Origin: Sphingobium fuliginis
GTDB taxonomy: Bacteria > Pseudomonadota > Alphaproteobacteria > Sphingomonadales > Sphingomonadaceae
DNA length: 64,000 bases
Direction: 5' to 3'
NCBI RefSeq assembly: GCF_004152845.1
Contig: NZ_SEON01000006.1
Coordinates: 248,001 to 312,000, forward strand
The translations under genes and the position numbers were made by a program. Under the pieces are notes generated by a model. It did not search any database, was not told the DNA's origin, and saw only the letters and a program-made list of their open reading frames with translations. Positions 7,656-17,310 of this stretch are shown here, piece by piece; position 1 is the stretch's first letter; each line of letters begins with the position of its first letter.

Positions 7656-9151
7656 CTGATCACGAGAGATTTGCCCAGATAGCGCGCCGGATTTACGTTA
7701 CGCAGCGTCTGGACCTTGCGCCCGTCGCGAGCCATCCAGCTGACTTCCACCTTCACTGCTTCCATCGACTTCAGGCCGAAATGCAGGGGCGCCGCATTTT
7801 CCGAATTATAGCCGTCGCCGGTCGAAAGCTGGCGCGTGGCGAGGATCTTGCCCGCCTTGTCATACAGGCGCACTTCCGCCCCCATGCGGGTAAAGCGCCC
7901 CTTCGCGTCGAGTAGCGTGACGGACAGGCTGCGCTTGGCCGCCGCGCGATCCAGATCATTGTGGAACAGGAAATGTCCACCCTGGCTGGTATAGCCGCGC
8001 ATGACAGAGAGATCGAGCGCTCCATCCCGGTCATAATCGACCCACTGCACCCCATGGTCCCCGACGTTCAGCCTGGACTTTTCTGTCAGGACCTGGCGGA
8101 AGCCCCTGCCGCCTTCATTGTGGAACAGGCTGTCCCTGGGCTGCTGCTGATCGCGCGGGCCGTGGTAGGACGTGACATAAAGGTCGATGAAGCCGTCATT
8201 GTCATAGTCGCCCCAGGCGGCGCCGACGGCGTGATTGTCGATGGCGACACCCAATTCCTTCGCGACATTGGTGAAGCTGCCATCGCCATTATAATGATAG
8301 AGCGTATTGATGCCGTAATTGGGCACGAACAGGTCGAGAAAGCCGTCATTGTCATAGTCGCCGACGGCGCAGCCGACCCCGCCTTCCTCCTTCGACCGGC
8401 CCGGATTGTCCATGCCCAGTTGCGGGGCGACGTCGGTGAAGCTGCCGTCGCCATTGTTGCGCCAGAGCGCGTCCGCCGCGCCCGACTGGTTGGCGAGGAA
8501 GACGTCGAGAAAACCGTCGCGATCATAGTCGAACCAGCAGGCGCCCACCGTCGGCCGCGGGTCGGATATGCCCGCACCCTGCGAAACCTGCACGAACCTG
8601 CCGCCATCGTTGCGGAACAGGCTGTTGGGACCGATGCGGTTGGCCGCATAGACGTCGAGGTCGCCGTCATTGTCATAATCGACCCAGCTCGTCTGACGCG
8701 CTGAACGGTTGGGGATGGTAAGGCCCAGTTCCGGGGCGACATTGGTGAATTTCCGCCCGCCCTCATTGTGGAAGACAAGGCTCAGATCGCCCGGCATGGT
8801 GGCCCCGCCCAGCAGGTCGATCCACCCGTCGCCATCATAATCGCCCCATGCGACGCCCCGCATTTCCGGGCCGGAGGTCGGCAGGCCCAATTCCGGTCCG
8901 ACATTCACGAAGCGGCCTTTGTCGTTGCGGTATAGACGGATGTCGCCGCCCTTCAACGATACGGCCAGGTCGAGATCGCCGTCATTGTCGAAATCCGCCC
9001 AACTGTTGGACAGCGAACCGGCAATGGCGAAATCGGCGGTCTGGACGGAGGTGAACGGCGGTTCCGCCGGCGCCGCGTCTTGGGCGACGGCGGGCTGGCA
9101 GAGCAGCATCGCCGGCAGGATATGGCACAGGGACGGGATCTTGGTCTTCAT
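7646..9151 (-). CDS. secreted FG-GAP/VCBS-repeat protein with ASPIC/UnbV C-terminus
   Basis: The 501-residue protein starts at ATG 9151 with a Sec signal peptide (cleavage likely after 'QPAVA', near residue 23). It then carries about seven calcium-binding FG-GAP/VCBS repeats marked by DxDxDGxxD cores such as 'DYDGDGWIDLLG', 'DYDNDGDLDVYAAN' and 'DYDRDGFLDVFLAN'. The last 80 or so residues ('QLSTGDGYNSENAAPLHFGL') match the ASPIC/UnbV domain that often follows such repeats. These proteins fold as beta-propellers at the cell surface or in the periplasm and bind ligands or carbohydrate; the ligand here is unknown. It lies 23 bases downstream of the MHS transporter on the same strand, so co-transcription is likely. 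Confidence 0.85.
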   Translation of the reverse strand: MKTKIPSLCHILPAMLLCQPAVAQDAAPAEPPFTSVQTADFAIAGSLSNSWADFDNDGDLDLAVSLKGGDIRLYRNDKGRFVNVGPELGLPTSGPEMRGVAWGDYDGDGWIDLLGGATMPGDLSLVFHNEGGRKFTNVAPELGLTIPNRSARQTSWVDYDNDGDLDVYAANRIGPNSLFRNDGGRFVQVSQGAGISDPRPTVGACWFDYDRDGFLDVFLANQSGAADALWRNNGDGSFTDVAPQLGMDNPGRSKEEGGVGCAVGDYDNDGFLDLFVPNYGINTLYHYNGDGSFTNVAKELGVAIDNHAVGAAWGDYDNDGFIDLYVTSYHGPRDQQQPRDSLFHNEGGRGFRQVLTEKSRLNVGDHGVQWVDYDRDGALDLSVMRGYTSQGGHFLFHNDLDRAAAKRSLSVTLLDAKGRFTRMGAEVRLYDKAGKILATRQLSTGDGYNSENAAPLHFGLKSMEAVKVEVSWMARDGRKVQTLRNVNPARYLGKSLVIRER

Positions 9152-9174
9152 GGGGCTCCCCCTTCTTTCCACAG

Positions 9175-10476
9175 CTAGATGCGGCTGGTGTTGCGGGTAT
9201 CGGGCATGCGCAGATAGACGATCAGCGAGACCCCGATCATGGCGGTGACATACCAGTAGAAGCCGCCCTCCATTCCGGCATGTTTCAGCCAGAGCGCGGC
9301 ATATTCGGCCGTGCCGCCGAACAATGTGTTCGCCAGCGCATAGGGCAGCGCGACGCCCAGTGCGCGGATATTGGCCGGGAACAGTTCCGCCTTCACGATC
9401 GCGTTGATCGAGGTATAGCCGGTGACGATGACCAGTCCCGCCAGCACCAGCAGGAAAGCGCTGAAAGAGGAGGTGACCGTTTCCAGCGTTGTGAAGATCA
9501 TCGTGGTGAACAGCACGCCGCCCGCCCCGAAGCCAATCAGCAAAGGCTTTCGCCCGATCCGGTCGGAAAGCCATCCGGCCATGGGTTGCAGCAGCATGTA
9601 GATGAACAGGGCCGAGGCCATGATGGCGGTCGCCGTCTGCCGGCCGAAGCCGGCGCTGTTCACCAGGAACTTCTGCATATAGGTGCTGTAGGCGTAGAAG
9701 GCGAGCGTACCGCCCGCCGTCAGCGCCATCACCAGCAGCACTTCGCGGGGATGGCGGCGAATGAGGTTCCATCCGCTCGATCGCGGCTGCTCCTCCACCG
9801 CCGCGCTCTGCTCGAACGCCTCGGTTTCCCTGAGGCCCCGGCGCAGGCGATAGACGCCCACCGCCATCAGCCCGCCAATGACGAAGGGCACGCGCCAGCC
9901 CCAGCTTTCGAGCTGATGTTCCGTCAGGGCAAGCTGGAGCAGCAACAGCACGCACAGGGCCAGCAACTGCCCCGCGATCAGCGTCACATATTGGAAGCTG
10001 GAGAAGAAGCCGCGCTGCCGCTGCTGCGCCATTTCGGAAAGATAGGTCGCGCTGGCGCCATATTCTCCGCCGATCGACAGCCCCTGCATCAGGCGCGCGA
10101 ACAGCAGCAGCAGCGGCGCCATCACGCCGATCGACGCATAGCCGGGGATCGCCGCGATCATCAGCGAACCGCCCGCCATCAGCATGACCGACAGGGTCAG
10201 ACCTGCCTTCCGGCCCCTTCGGTCGGCATAGATGCCCATGATCCAGGCGCCGATGGGGCGCATCAGAAAGCCCACGGCAAAGATCGCCGCCGCGTTCAGC
10301 AGTTGCGCGGTGCTGTCGTCCGAAGGAAAGAAGACGGGGGCGAAATAGAGGGTGAAGGCAGAATAGACGTACCAGTCATACCATTCGATCAGATTGCCGA
10401 TCGACCCGCCCAGGATGGAGCGCAGGCGGTCCTGCCTGGACAGGCTGGCCGGCTGGAGAGACGAAACATGTTCCAT
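9175..10476 (-). CDS. MFS transporter, metabolite:H+ symporter (MHS) family
   Basis: This 433-residue inner-membrane protein starts at ATG 10476. It has the MHS-family opening 'GNLIEWYDWYVYSAF', the loop 'GIYADRRGRKAGL' (the MFS G-x-x-x-D-R-x-G-R-R motif), 'QGLSIGGEYGASATYLSE' and about 12 transmembrane helices. Relatives import carboxylates (alpha-ketoglutarate, citrate, shikimate) or osmolytes such as proline and betaine. It is placed after fecR and before the FG-GAP gene on the minus strand. The substrate is probably an organic acid released by the nearby acylase or oxidoreductase (inference). Confidence 0.88.
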   Translation of the reverse strand: MEHVSSLQPASLSRQDRLRSILGGSIGNLIEWYDWYVYSAFTLYFAPVFFPSDDSTAQLLNAAAIFAVGFLMRPIGAWIMGIYADRRGRKAGLTLSVMLMAGGSLMIAAIPGYASIGVMAPLLLLFARLMQGLSIGGEYGASATYLSEMAQQRQRGFFSSFQYVTLIAGQLLALCVLLLLQLALTEHQLESWGWRVPFVIGGLMAVGVYRLRRGLRETEAFEQSAAVEEQPRSSGWNLIRRHPREVLLVMALTAGGTLAFYAYSTYMQKFLVNSAGFGRQTATAIMASALFIYMLLQPMAGWLSDRIGRKPLLIGFGAGGVLFTTMIFTTLETVTSSFSAFLLVLAGLVIVTGYTSINAIVKAELFPANIRALGVALPYALANTLFGGTAEYAALWLKHAGMEGGFYWYVTAMIGVSLIVYLRMPDTRNTSRI

Positions 10477-10514
10477 CCCTGCGGATACGGACGGCCCGCC
10501 GCCTTCTGCTAATG

Positions 10515-11486
10515 CTATTCGGCGGACACCAATATAATCGAACTGTCGCTGCCGGGGACGGCGCGCACGCCGAAGCCGCTCTCCAGCGCCTGGACGAAAT
10601 CCTGCGACCGGTCCAGCCGGAAGGCGCCGCCGATCCGCAGGCTGGCAATGGCGGGATCGCCGATCACCATGGGGTTGGAGCGATAGCGGTTGAACTCCTC
10701 CACCGCCTGCGCCAGCGTATCGCCGTCGAATTCGACCATGCCTTCCTGCCAGGCGATCCGCTGCTTCATCTTGGCCGGCTCGAGATGGGTGACGGCAATG
10801 CTGCCGCTGCGCACGGCGGCGCTGCGTCCGCTGCCGATCCTGCGGACGGCGGAGCCTCCGTTGCGCACCGCCACCATGCCCTCGATCACCGTCAGTTCGG
10901 TGACGTCGGGGCGCAGGCGCACGTTGAACATGGTTCCCACCGCACGGACCAGCGTGCCGTCGGCATTGACGATGAAAGGCCGCCTGGCGTCGTGGGCGAC
11001 ATCGAAGCGCGCCTCCCCCTTCAGCAATTTGATCGACCGGATGTCGTCGCGCAGGGCGACCTCGACCGAGCTGTTGGTGTTGAGGTGAACCAGCGATCCG
11101 TCCGCCAGCTTGACCGTGCGGGTCTCGCCCAGCGCCGTGCGATAGCGGTCGACCGCCCCCAGCAACCTGAGCGTCACTGTCGCCGCCACCCCTATCGATG
11201 CGGCGGCAGCGGCAAGGCCGACGAGCAGGCCCCGCCGCCCGATCAGCGGGACGGCGGCGTCCTCGGCGCCAGAAACCGATGGGACGGGGGCCGGTTGATC
11301 GTCCCCGCCGACAGGCAGCTCCTGCAACCGGCCGGTCAGTTCCCAGCCCGCCTCCGCCTTGGCGAAGGCGAAGCCGTGAGCGGGATCCTGCGCCACCCAC
11401 GCATAGGCCTGGTCCCAGTCTTCCGCGGCGTCGCTTGCCCGCGCCTTAAGGTACAGACGAGCCGCTTCGGCCTCGATCGCCTGCAT
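10515..11486 (-). CDS. fecR: FecR-family anti-sigma / sensor protein
   Basis: The protein (323 residues from ATG 11486) has an N-terminal cytoplasmic anti-sigma region ('AEDWDQAYAWVAQDPAHGFAFA'). A single membrane helix follows at about residues 84-104 ('LLVGLAAAAASIGVAATVTL'), then a periplasmic FecR domain. It relays a signal from the outer-membrane receptor's STN domain to the sigma factor. The frame also opens at a TTG (11531), but the ATG at 11486 lies behind GGAGG and keeps the whole FecR homology. It overlaps the sigma-factor gene by 41 bases. The partner receptor is 12221-15049. Confidence 0.88.
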   Translation of the reverse strand: MQAIEAEAARLYLKARASDAAEDWDQAYAWVAQDPAHGFAFAKAEAGWELTGRLQELPVGGDDQPAPVPSVSGAEDAAVPLIGRRGLLVGLAAAAASIGVAATVTLRLLGAVDRYRTALGETRTVKLADGSLVHLNTNSSVEVALRDDIRSIKLLKGEARFDVAHDARRPFIVNADGTLVRAVGTMFNVRLRPDVTELTVIEGMVAVRNGGSAVRRIGSGRSAAVRSGSIAVTHLEPAKMKQRIAWQEGMVEFDGDTLAQAVEEFNRYRSNPMVIGDPAIASLRIGGAFRLDRSQDFVQALESGFGVRAVPGSDSSIILVSAE

Positions 11487-12039
11487 GTCCTCCGCGCTTC
11501 TGTAGCGACCAGCCAAATCCAGAACCCTCAAACTGCCCGATAGCCTGCATTATCTTCACGGCCGCCCGCGTCAAATGCTTGTCTACGGTAAAGACGGATA
11601 GCTCCATTTCCTCTGCTATGTCCTTGACCGATTTCCCGTGCACGCGGCGCAGGATGAAGGCCCGGCGGCATTGCGGCGGCAGCGTGTCCAGAATGGCCTG
11701 CAGATGACGCAGTTCGTCACGCGCCTGCAGCGCTTCCTCCGTCGAATTGTCGGCCTGCAGCACGTCGAGTTCGGCCACCAGTTCGAGCGAGACGATCTTT
11801 TCCCGCCTGGCCTCGTCGATCAGAAGGTTGCGCGCGATCTGGAACAGAAAGGCCTTTCCGCTATGCGCGCGGTGGATGTCGCCGCTCGCATAGGCGCGGG
11901 TCATGCATTCCGCGACAAGATCGTCGACATCGTGGCTGCGCGATACGACCCTGCGCAGCCGCGAACGCAAGGCGCCCTCATGCGGCAGGATGGCCTGCTT
12001 GAACCAATCCAGCCTCGCCCTGATCGATTCCACGTCCAC
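11446..12039 (-). CDS. fecI: ECF sigma factor, FecI type
   Basis: This 197-residue extracytoplasmic-function sigma factor has a region 2 segment ('DDLVAECMTRAYASG' and 'AFLFQIARNLLIDEARR') and a region 4 helix-turn-helix ('LDTLPPQCRRAFILRRVHGKSVKDIAEEM'). It starts at GTG 12039 behind AGGGG. It directs RNA polymerase to a small regulon once FecR receives the substrate signal. It overlaps fecR and is divergent from the TonB-dependent receptor gene, the classical cell-surface signalling arrangement, so it probably drives that receptor and the acylase behind it. Its C-terminal 25 residues are unusually Gly/Arg-rich because they share DNA with fecR. Confidence 0.9.
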   Translation of the reverse strand: MDVESIRARLDWFKQAILPHEGALRSRLRRVVSRSHDVDDLVAECMTRAYASGDIHRAHSGKAFLFQIARNLLIDEARREKIVSLELVAELDVLQADNSTEEALQARDELRHLQAILDTLPPQCRRAFILRRVHGKSVKDIAEEMELSVFTVDKHLTRAAVKIMQAIGQFEGSGFGWSLQKRGGHAGDRGRSGSSVP

Positions 12040-12220
12040 GCTTGTCCCCTGTTCCTGTCGATACCTCCCTACGCTTTCGTCTCTTTGGCGGCGCAGCGGT
12101 CTTCATTCGATAGAATGAGCCTCGACGTCACGAAAATGAGATATTTTCAAGCGTCGTTAGCAGAAACGCGATCGGCCTCCGTATCCACCACTGACAATGC
12201 AAATTTTCACAGGGGGTACG

Positions 12221-15049
12221 ATGACGCAGAATTTTCGGAACCTGTCGTTGTGCGCAACGGCGGCGCTCATTGCATGGAGCGCGCAGTCGGCGGCCGCCGC
12301 CGAACCGACGCAGTTCAAGATCCCGGCCCAATCGATGCAGACCGCGCTGACGCTCTTTGCCAAGCAGTCGGGCATCCAGCTTCTCTTTCCCTATGATCAG
12401 GTTGCCGGGCTGCACGCCCAGTCGGTGAATGGCAAGATGGCGCCCGACGTCGCGCTCCAGCGGCTGATCGCGGGGTCGGGTCTGAAGATCACATTGTCGA
12501 ACAACAATGTCATGGCGCTGGCGCTGAGCGCCCGGGCGCAGAAGACACGCGCGGTAGAGGTCGCCAGCCTGGGCGTCACCGCCCTGCCCTTCGCCGTTCA
12601 GTCGGCCGGCGCAGGCCCTGCCCCTCAAGCCGGCGCCACGAGCACCGAAGAACCCGACGGTCCCGCCATCGTCGTCACCGGATCGCGCGGGCAGGCGCGC
12701 ACCGTCACCGACAGCCCGACGCCGATCGACGTCATTTCCGGCGCGGACCTGACGCGGACGGGCAAGGCCGGCGTCTTCCAGGCGCTGAACACGCTGGTGC
12801 CATCCTTCAACCTGCCGGTGCGGGCCGGAGGCGCGACGTCCACGGTCATCGCGACCGGCGGTCTGCGCGGTCTCAATCCCGATCAGGCGCTGATCCTCGT
12901 CAACGGCAAGCGCCGCCACAAGACCTCGCTCATCAACGCGGTATCCACCCTCTACAACGGATCGGTCCCTTCGGACCTCGACATGATCCCGACCTCCGCC
13001 GTCGATCATATCGAGGTGCTGCGCGACGGCGCGGCGGCGCAATATGGCTCCGACGCCATTGCGGGCGTCATCAACATCATCCTGAAGGATGACGCCAAGG
13101 GCGGTTCCGCCAACGTCACCGCCGGCCAGAATTTCGACCGTTCCGACGGCGAACTGTACCAGGCGGACCTGAACTTCGGCATGAAGCTGGGCGACAACGG
13201 CTTCGCCAACCTCTCCCTCAACCTCAAGAAGCAGGAGATGTCGAACCGGGCGCTGCCGCTGGCCGACTGTTCGGTGACGGCGACGACCACCTGCCTCTAT
13301 CCGCTGATCGGCGGCCAGCTCGACCCGCGCGATGCCGCAGCCGTGGGCAAGGAGCGGATCGTGACCACCAGCTTCGGCGTCATGCCCTCCCGCAGCATCA
13401 ATACCGCGCTCAACGCCGGCTACGACCTTGGCGGCGTCCAGCTCTATGCTTTCGGCACCTACAGCCAGCGGCGGTCGGACCTGTGGTATTCCTACCGCTA
13501 TCCCAAGGACGTCAACAATGTGATGGCGATCTACCCCAATGGCTATCGCCCGCACGTCATGATCGACGAGGAGGATTTCGAATTCACCGTCGGCGCCAAG
13601 GGTGAACTGTCCGGATGGGACTGGGACTTTTCCACCGGCTACGGCCGCAACCGCGCCCGCCAGTCTTCCGAAGGCACGGTCAATCCCACGCTGGGCGCGC
13701 TCAGCCCCACCGAATTCTACATCGGCACGCTGAAGTCGTCGGAGTTCGTCACCTCGCTCGACCTGACGCGCGGCTTCGACGTCGGCGGCGGCAACCTCCA
13801 GGTGTCGGCCGGCGCGCAGCAGCGGCACGAGCGCTACCAGACCTTCGCGGGCGATCCGGCAAGCTATGCGGTCGGCACCTTCATCTCATCGGGCATGACG
13901 CCCGGCGCGCAGAGTTCCGCCGGCTTCCAGCCCAGCGACGCCGCCTATATGTCGCGCGACAACTATGCCGTCTATGGCGATGTCGCCTGGGACCCCAGCA
14001 AGGACATCACCATCGGCGCGGCTGCCCGGTTCGAGCATTATGACGACGGCAGCGGCAATACGCTGATCTGGAAGGTGAACGGCCGTTATGCCATCGCACC
14101 GTGGATCGCCCTGCGCGCAGCGGCGAATACCGGCTTCCGCGCGCCGGCGGTGGCGCAGCAGATCTATACCCAGACTACCAACCAGTTCCGCACCGTCAAT
14201 GGCGTGAACAACGTCCTGCTTCAGATCAAGACGCTGGCGGTGGACGATCCGGCGGCGGTCGCGCTGGGCGCCAAGCCGCTGAAGCCCGAAAAGTCGTTCA
14301 ACATATCGGGCGGCGTTGTGCTGACCCCCTTGCCGAACTTCAACCTGACGATCGACGCCTATCAGATCGACGTCGACGACCGCATCACCATCACCAGCAC
14401 GCTGACCGGCACGGCGGTTTCCAACATCCTGATCGCCAGCGGTATTCCCGCATCGCAGGCCAATACCCTGTCGGCCCAATATTATACCAATGCCATCGAC
14501 ACCCGGACTCGCGGCATCGACATCGTCGCCTCATACAAACACAACCTGTTCGATGCGCTCGCCATGCAGTGGAACCTTGGCTACAACTACAACAAGACCA
14601 AGATCACCGACATCATCGACAACCCGCCGGAACTCAGCACGATCAGCTTCGAACTGTTCGACCGCGCCCGGCGCAGCAATATGACGACCAACCTGCCGCG
14701 CACGAAGCTGTCGATCAGCAATCTCGCGACGCTGGGCGATTTCACGCTCTCCTCCCGCCTGACGCGCTTCGGGAAGTTCCAGGTGTTGCAGAACGGCGTG
14801 ACCAGCGGCGGCGTCACGACCTATCCGAACGACCGCAGCTATGGCGCGAAGTGGATCACGGACATGGAACTGGGCTGGCAGGTCACGCCGCTGGTCAACC
14901 TGGCCGTCGGCGCGAACAACCTGTTCAACGTCTATCCCGACGAAACCGGGCAGATCAGCGCCACGCTGGGCCAGGGCGCCTATCCCGGCACTTCGCCCAT
15001 CGGCTTCACCGGCGGGTTCTATTATGCCCGTGTCGGACTGAACTTCTAA
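12221..15049 (+). CDS. TonB-dependent receptor with N-terminal STN signalling domain
   Basis: The 942-residue outer-membrane transporter starts at ATG 12221 just behind a strong AGGGGG. An in-frame ATG at 12197 exists but lacks such a site. Order: signal peptide to about residue 27 ('AQSAAAA'), STN domain about 30-85 ('MQTALTLFAKQSGIQLLFPYDQVAG'), plug domain from about 150 ('DSPTPIDVISGADL', 'VEVLRDGAAAQYGSDAIAGVINI'), then a 22-strand barrel ending in 'FYYARVGLNF' with terminal Phe. The STN domain contacts FecR, so the substrate induces its own uptake. Several extracellular loops contain the two cysteines of 'LADCSVTATTTCLYP'. The immediately following acylase suggests an N-acylated ligand rather than a siderophore. 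A strong hairpin terminator follows the gene. Confidence 0.93.
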   Translation: MTQNFRNLSLCATAALIAWSAQSAAAAEPTQFKIPAQSMQTALTLFAKQSGIQLLFPYDQVAGLHAQSVNGKMAPDVALQRLIAGSGLKITLSNNNVMALALSARAQKTRAVEVASLGVTALPFAVQSAGAGPAPQAGATSTEEPDGPAIVVTGSRGQARTVTDSPTPIDVISGADLTRTGKAGVFQALNTLVPSFNLPVRAGGATSTVIATGGLRGLNPDQALILVNGKRRHKTSLINAVSTLYNGSVPSDLDMIPTSAVDHIEVLRDGAAAQYGSDAIAGVINIILKDDAKGGSANVTAGQNFDRSDGELYQADLNFGMKLGDNGFANLSLNLKKQEMSNRALPLADCSVTATTTCLYPLIGGQLDPRDAAAVGKERIVTTSFGVMPSRSINTALNAGYDLGGVQLYAFGTYSQRRSDLWYSYRYPKDVNNVMAIYPNGYRPHVMIDEEDFEFTVGAKGELSGWDWDFSTGYGRNRARQSSEGTVNPTLGALSPTEFYIGTLKSSEFVTSLDLTRGFDVGGGNLQVSAGAQQRHERYQTFAGDPASYAVGTFISSGMTPGAQSSAGFQPSDAAYMSRDNYAVYGDVAWDPSKDITIGAAARFEHYDDGSGNTLIWKVNGRYAIAPWIALRAAANTGFRAPAVAQQIYTQTTNQFRTVNGVNNVLLQIKTLAVDDPAAVALGAKPLKPEKSFNISGGVVLTPLPNFNLTIDAYQIDVDDRITITSTLTGTAVSNILIASGIPASQANTLSAQYYTNAIDTRTRGIDIVASYKHNLFDALAMQWNLGYNYNKTKITDIIDNPPELSTISFELFDRARRSNMTTNLPRTKLSISNLATLGDFTLSSRLTRFGKFQVLQNGVTSGGVTTYPNDRSYGAKWITDMELGWQVTPLVNLAVGANNLFNVYPDETGQISATLGQGAYPGTSPIGFTGGFYYARVGLNF

Positions 15050-15065
15050 CCCACAGGACCATGAA

Positions 15066-15096
15066 GCGCCGCCTTCCCACAGAGGCGGCGCATTTT
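15066..15096 (+). terminator. rho-independent terminator after the TonB receptor
   Basis: GCGCCGCC (15066-15073) pairs with GGCGGCGC (15084-15091), an 8-bp perfect GC stem around a 10-base loop, followed at once by ATTTT. It lies 16 bases after the receptor stop and before the acylase gene. It may attenuate rather than abolish read-through, making receptor mRNA more abundant than acylase mRNA. Confidence 0.7.
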
Positions 15097-15120
15097 CCGC
15101 GATGACAGGAGATGATGGCG

Positions 15121-17217
15121 ATGCGCCACATGACGATCTGGCTGGCGGCGCTGGCCGCTTCCTCCGCAATGACTGCCTCCGTCGCCGCCCCTTCGGCCAA
15201 ATGGGGCGGGGGCGAGATTTTGTGGGACAGCTTCGGCGTGCCGCACATCTATGCCAGGACGGAAGAAGGCGGCTTCTACGGTTTCGGCTATGCCCAGGCG
15301 CAAAGCCACGGCAATCTGCTGCTGCGCATGTATGGCGAAAGCCGCGCCCGGGCCGCGGAATATTGGGGGGCGAAATATGAGAGCCAGGATAAATGGCTGA
15401 TCGCCAACGACGTTCCCGAACGGTCGAAATCATGGTTCAGGCAGCAGACCCCGCAGATGCGGAAGAACCTCGACGCTTTCGCCGCCGGGGTGAATGCCTA
15501 TGCCGCCGCGCATCCCGACAGGATCGCGCCGGAGGTCAAGGTCGTGCTCCCCTTGACCGGGGTGGACATCATCGGTCATGCGCAAAGGCTGATGAACTTC
15601 GGCTATATCGCATCCGACCGGAAGGTGTTGAGCGATCCATCGATCAACGAAGCGGGCGGATCGAACGCCTGGGCTGTTGCGCCGTCCCGCTCGGCGAGCG
15701 GCAAGGCGATGCTGCTCGCCAATCCGCATCTGCCCTGGGCGCCAAGCCAGCTCACTTATTATGAGGCGCAGATCAATGCGCCGGGCCTTGCCATCTATGG
15801 CGCCACGCAAGTGGGGCTGCCCGTGCTGCGCTTCGGCTTCAACAATGACCTGGGTTTCACCAACACCGTCAATACGATGCAGGGCTTCACCAGCTACAGG
15901 CTGACGCTGGAAGGCAGTGGCTATCGCTTCGACGGGAGGGTCCTGCCGTTCAGGTCGGTCACGAAAAGCTACAAGGTGAAACAGGCGGACGGATCGCTGA
16001 AAACCGTCAGCTTCGAACAGAAGAGCGCCGTGCAGGGCCCGGTCTTCACCCTGCCCGACGGCAAAACGACCATCGCGCTCAAGGTGGCCGGGCTGGACCG
16101 CCCCGGCGTGCTCCAGCAATATCTCGAAATGGGGAAGGCGCGAAACTGGGCCGGCTTCGAAAAGGCGCTGCGCAAGATGCAGGTGGTGATGTTCAACATC
16201 ATCTATGCCGACCGTGCGGGCCATATCCTCTATCTCGACAACGGCCTGTTGCCCAGACATGCGAACGGCGACCTCAGCTATTGGTCCGCGCCCGTTCCCG
16301 GCGACACCTCCGCAACGCTGTGGAAGGATGTCCACAGCTATGACGACATGCCCAAGGTGCTCGATCCCGCCAGCGGCTTCGTGCAGAACGCCAATGATCC
16401 GCCATGGCTGGCCACCTGGCCCCGTGCGCTCGATCCCAGGGATTTCCCCGCCTATTTCGCGCCGGTGGGACCGATGAGCCAGCGTGCGCAGATGTCGGTC
16501 AAGCTGATGAGCGGTACGGACAAGATCGGCTTCGAGGATTTCGTGGCGCGCAAGGTGACGACGACATCGCTGATGGCGGAACGCTTGCTGCCCGATCTGC
16601 TGGCGGCCGCGTCGGCCTCCGCCGATCCCGATGTGCAGACGGCCGTGACGCTGCTCAAGGGTTGGGACCGTCGCTTCGAACCCGACAGCCGTGCCGCCCT
16701 GCTGTTCGAGACCTGGGCCGCTATCTTCGCGCCGAAGAATTTCACGGATCAATCCAACTATGCCGTCAAATGGACGCTGGACGATCCGCTGGAGACGCCA
16801 CGCGGCCTGAAGGCCCCGGCGGCGGCGGTCGCCATGCTGAAGCAGGCGGTGGCGAAGACCAGGGAAGTCTATGGCGCGGTTGACCGCCCATATGGCGAAG
16901 TCTCGCGCTTCCATATCGGCGACGTGAACCTTCCGGCCAATGGAGGCTTCGGCAACACCGGCGTGTTTCGCACGATCACCTGGGGGCCGATGAAGAATGG
17001 CGAGCGCACGCCCGTCCACGGCGAAACCTGGGTGTCGATGGTCGAATTCGGCACGCCGATGAAGGCGGTGGGCCTGATGAGCTACGGCAATTCCAGCCAG
17101 CCGGGCTCCAAGCATAACAGCGACCAGCTCCCACTGCTGGCCGACAAGAAATTCCGCACATTGTGGATCGATCGCGCGGATGTCGAACAGCATCTGGAGG
17201 AGAAGACCGCCTTTTGA
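15121..17217 (+). CDS. penicillin-acylase-family Ntn hydrolase (amide/AHL acylase)
   Basis: The protein of about 698 residues is exported (signal peptide to about 'TASVAAP') and belongs to the penicillin G acylase / acyl-homoserine-lactone acylase superfamily. The precursor should cut itself between Gly and Ser in 'EAGG-SNAWAV'; the new N-terminal serine, codon 15661-15663, is the nucleophile. The alpha chain is thus about 180 residues and the beta chain about 518. Three in-frame ATGs (15112, 15115, 15121) occur; AGGAG at 15107-15111 abuts the first and is best spaced for the third. It hydrolyses an amide bond of an N-acyl compound in the periplasm. Substrate unknown: beta-lactam, AHL or N-acyl amino acid are all possible. 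It lies just behind the TonB receptor that probably imports the substrate. Confidence 0.9.
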   Translation: MRHMTIWLAALAASSAMTASVAAPSAKWGGGEILWDSFGVPHIYARTEEGGFYGFGYAQAQSHGNLLLRMYGESRARAAEYWGAKYESQDKWLIANDVPERSKSWFRQQTPQMRKNLDAFAAGVNAYAAAHPDRIAPEVKVVLPLTGVDIIGHAQRLMNFGYIASDRKVLSDPSINEAGGSNAWAVAPSRSASGKAMLLANPHLPWAPSQLTYYEAQINAPGLAIYGATQVGLPVLRFGFNNDLGFTNTVNTMQGFTSYRLTLEGSGYRFDGRVLPFRSVTKSYKVKQADGSLKTVSFEQKSAVQGPVFTLPDGKTTIALKVAGLDRPGVLQQYLEMGKARNWAGFEKALRKMQVVMFNIIYADRAGHILYLDNGLLPRHANGDLSYWSAPVPGDTSATLWKDVHSYDDMPKVLDPASGFVQNANDPPWLATWPRALDPRDFPAYFAPVGPMSQRAQMSVKLMSGTDKIGFEDFVARKVTTTSLMAERLLPDLLAAASASADPDVQTAVTLLKGWDRRFEPDSRAALLFETWAAIFAPKNFTDQSNYAVKWTLDDPLETPRGLKAPAAAVAMLKQAVAKTREVYGAVDRPYGEVSRFHIGDVNLPANGGFGNTGVFRTITWGPMKNGERTPVHGETWVSMVEFGTPMKAVGLMSYGNSSQPGSKHNSDQLPLLADKKFRTLWIDRADVEQHLEEKTAF

Positions 17218-17310
17218 CGGTGGCCGGATCGCCGGGACATATATGTTGCGTCAGACCGCGACCAAGCCATCCGGCATGTCTTCGCACAGACGCAAGGCGC
17301 GGCGGGCCCG

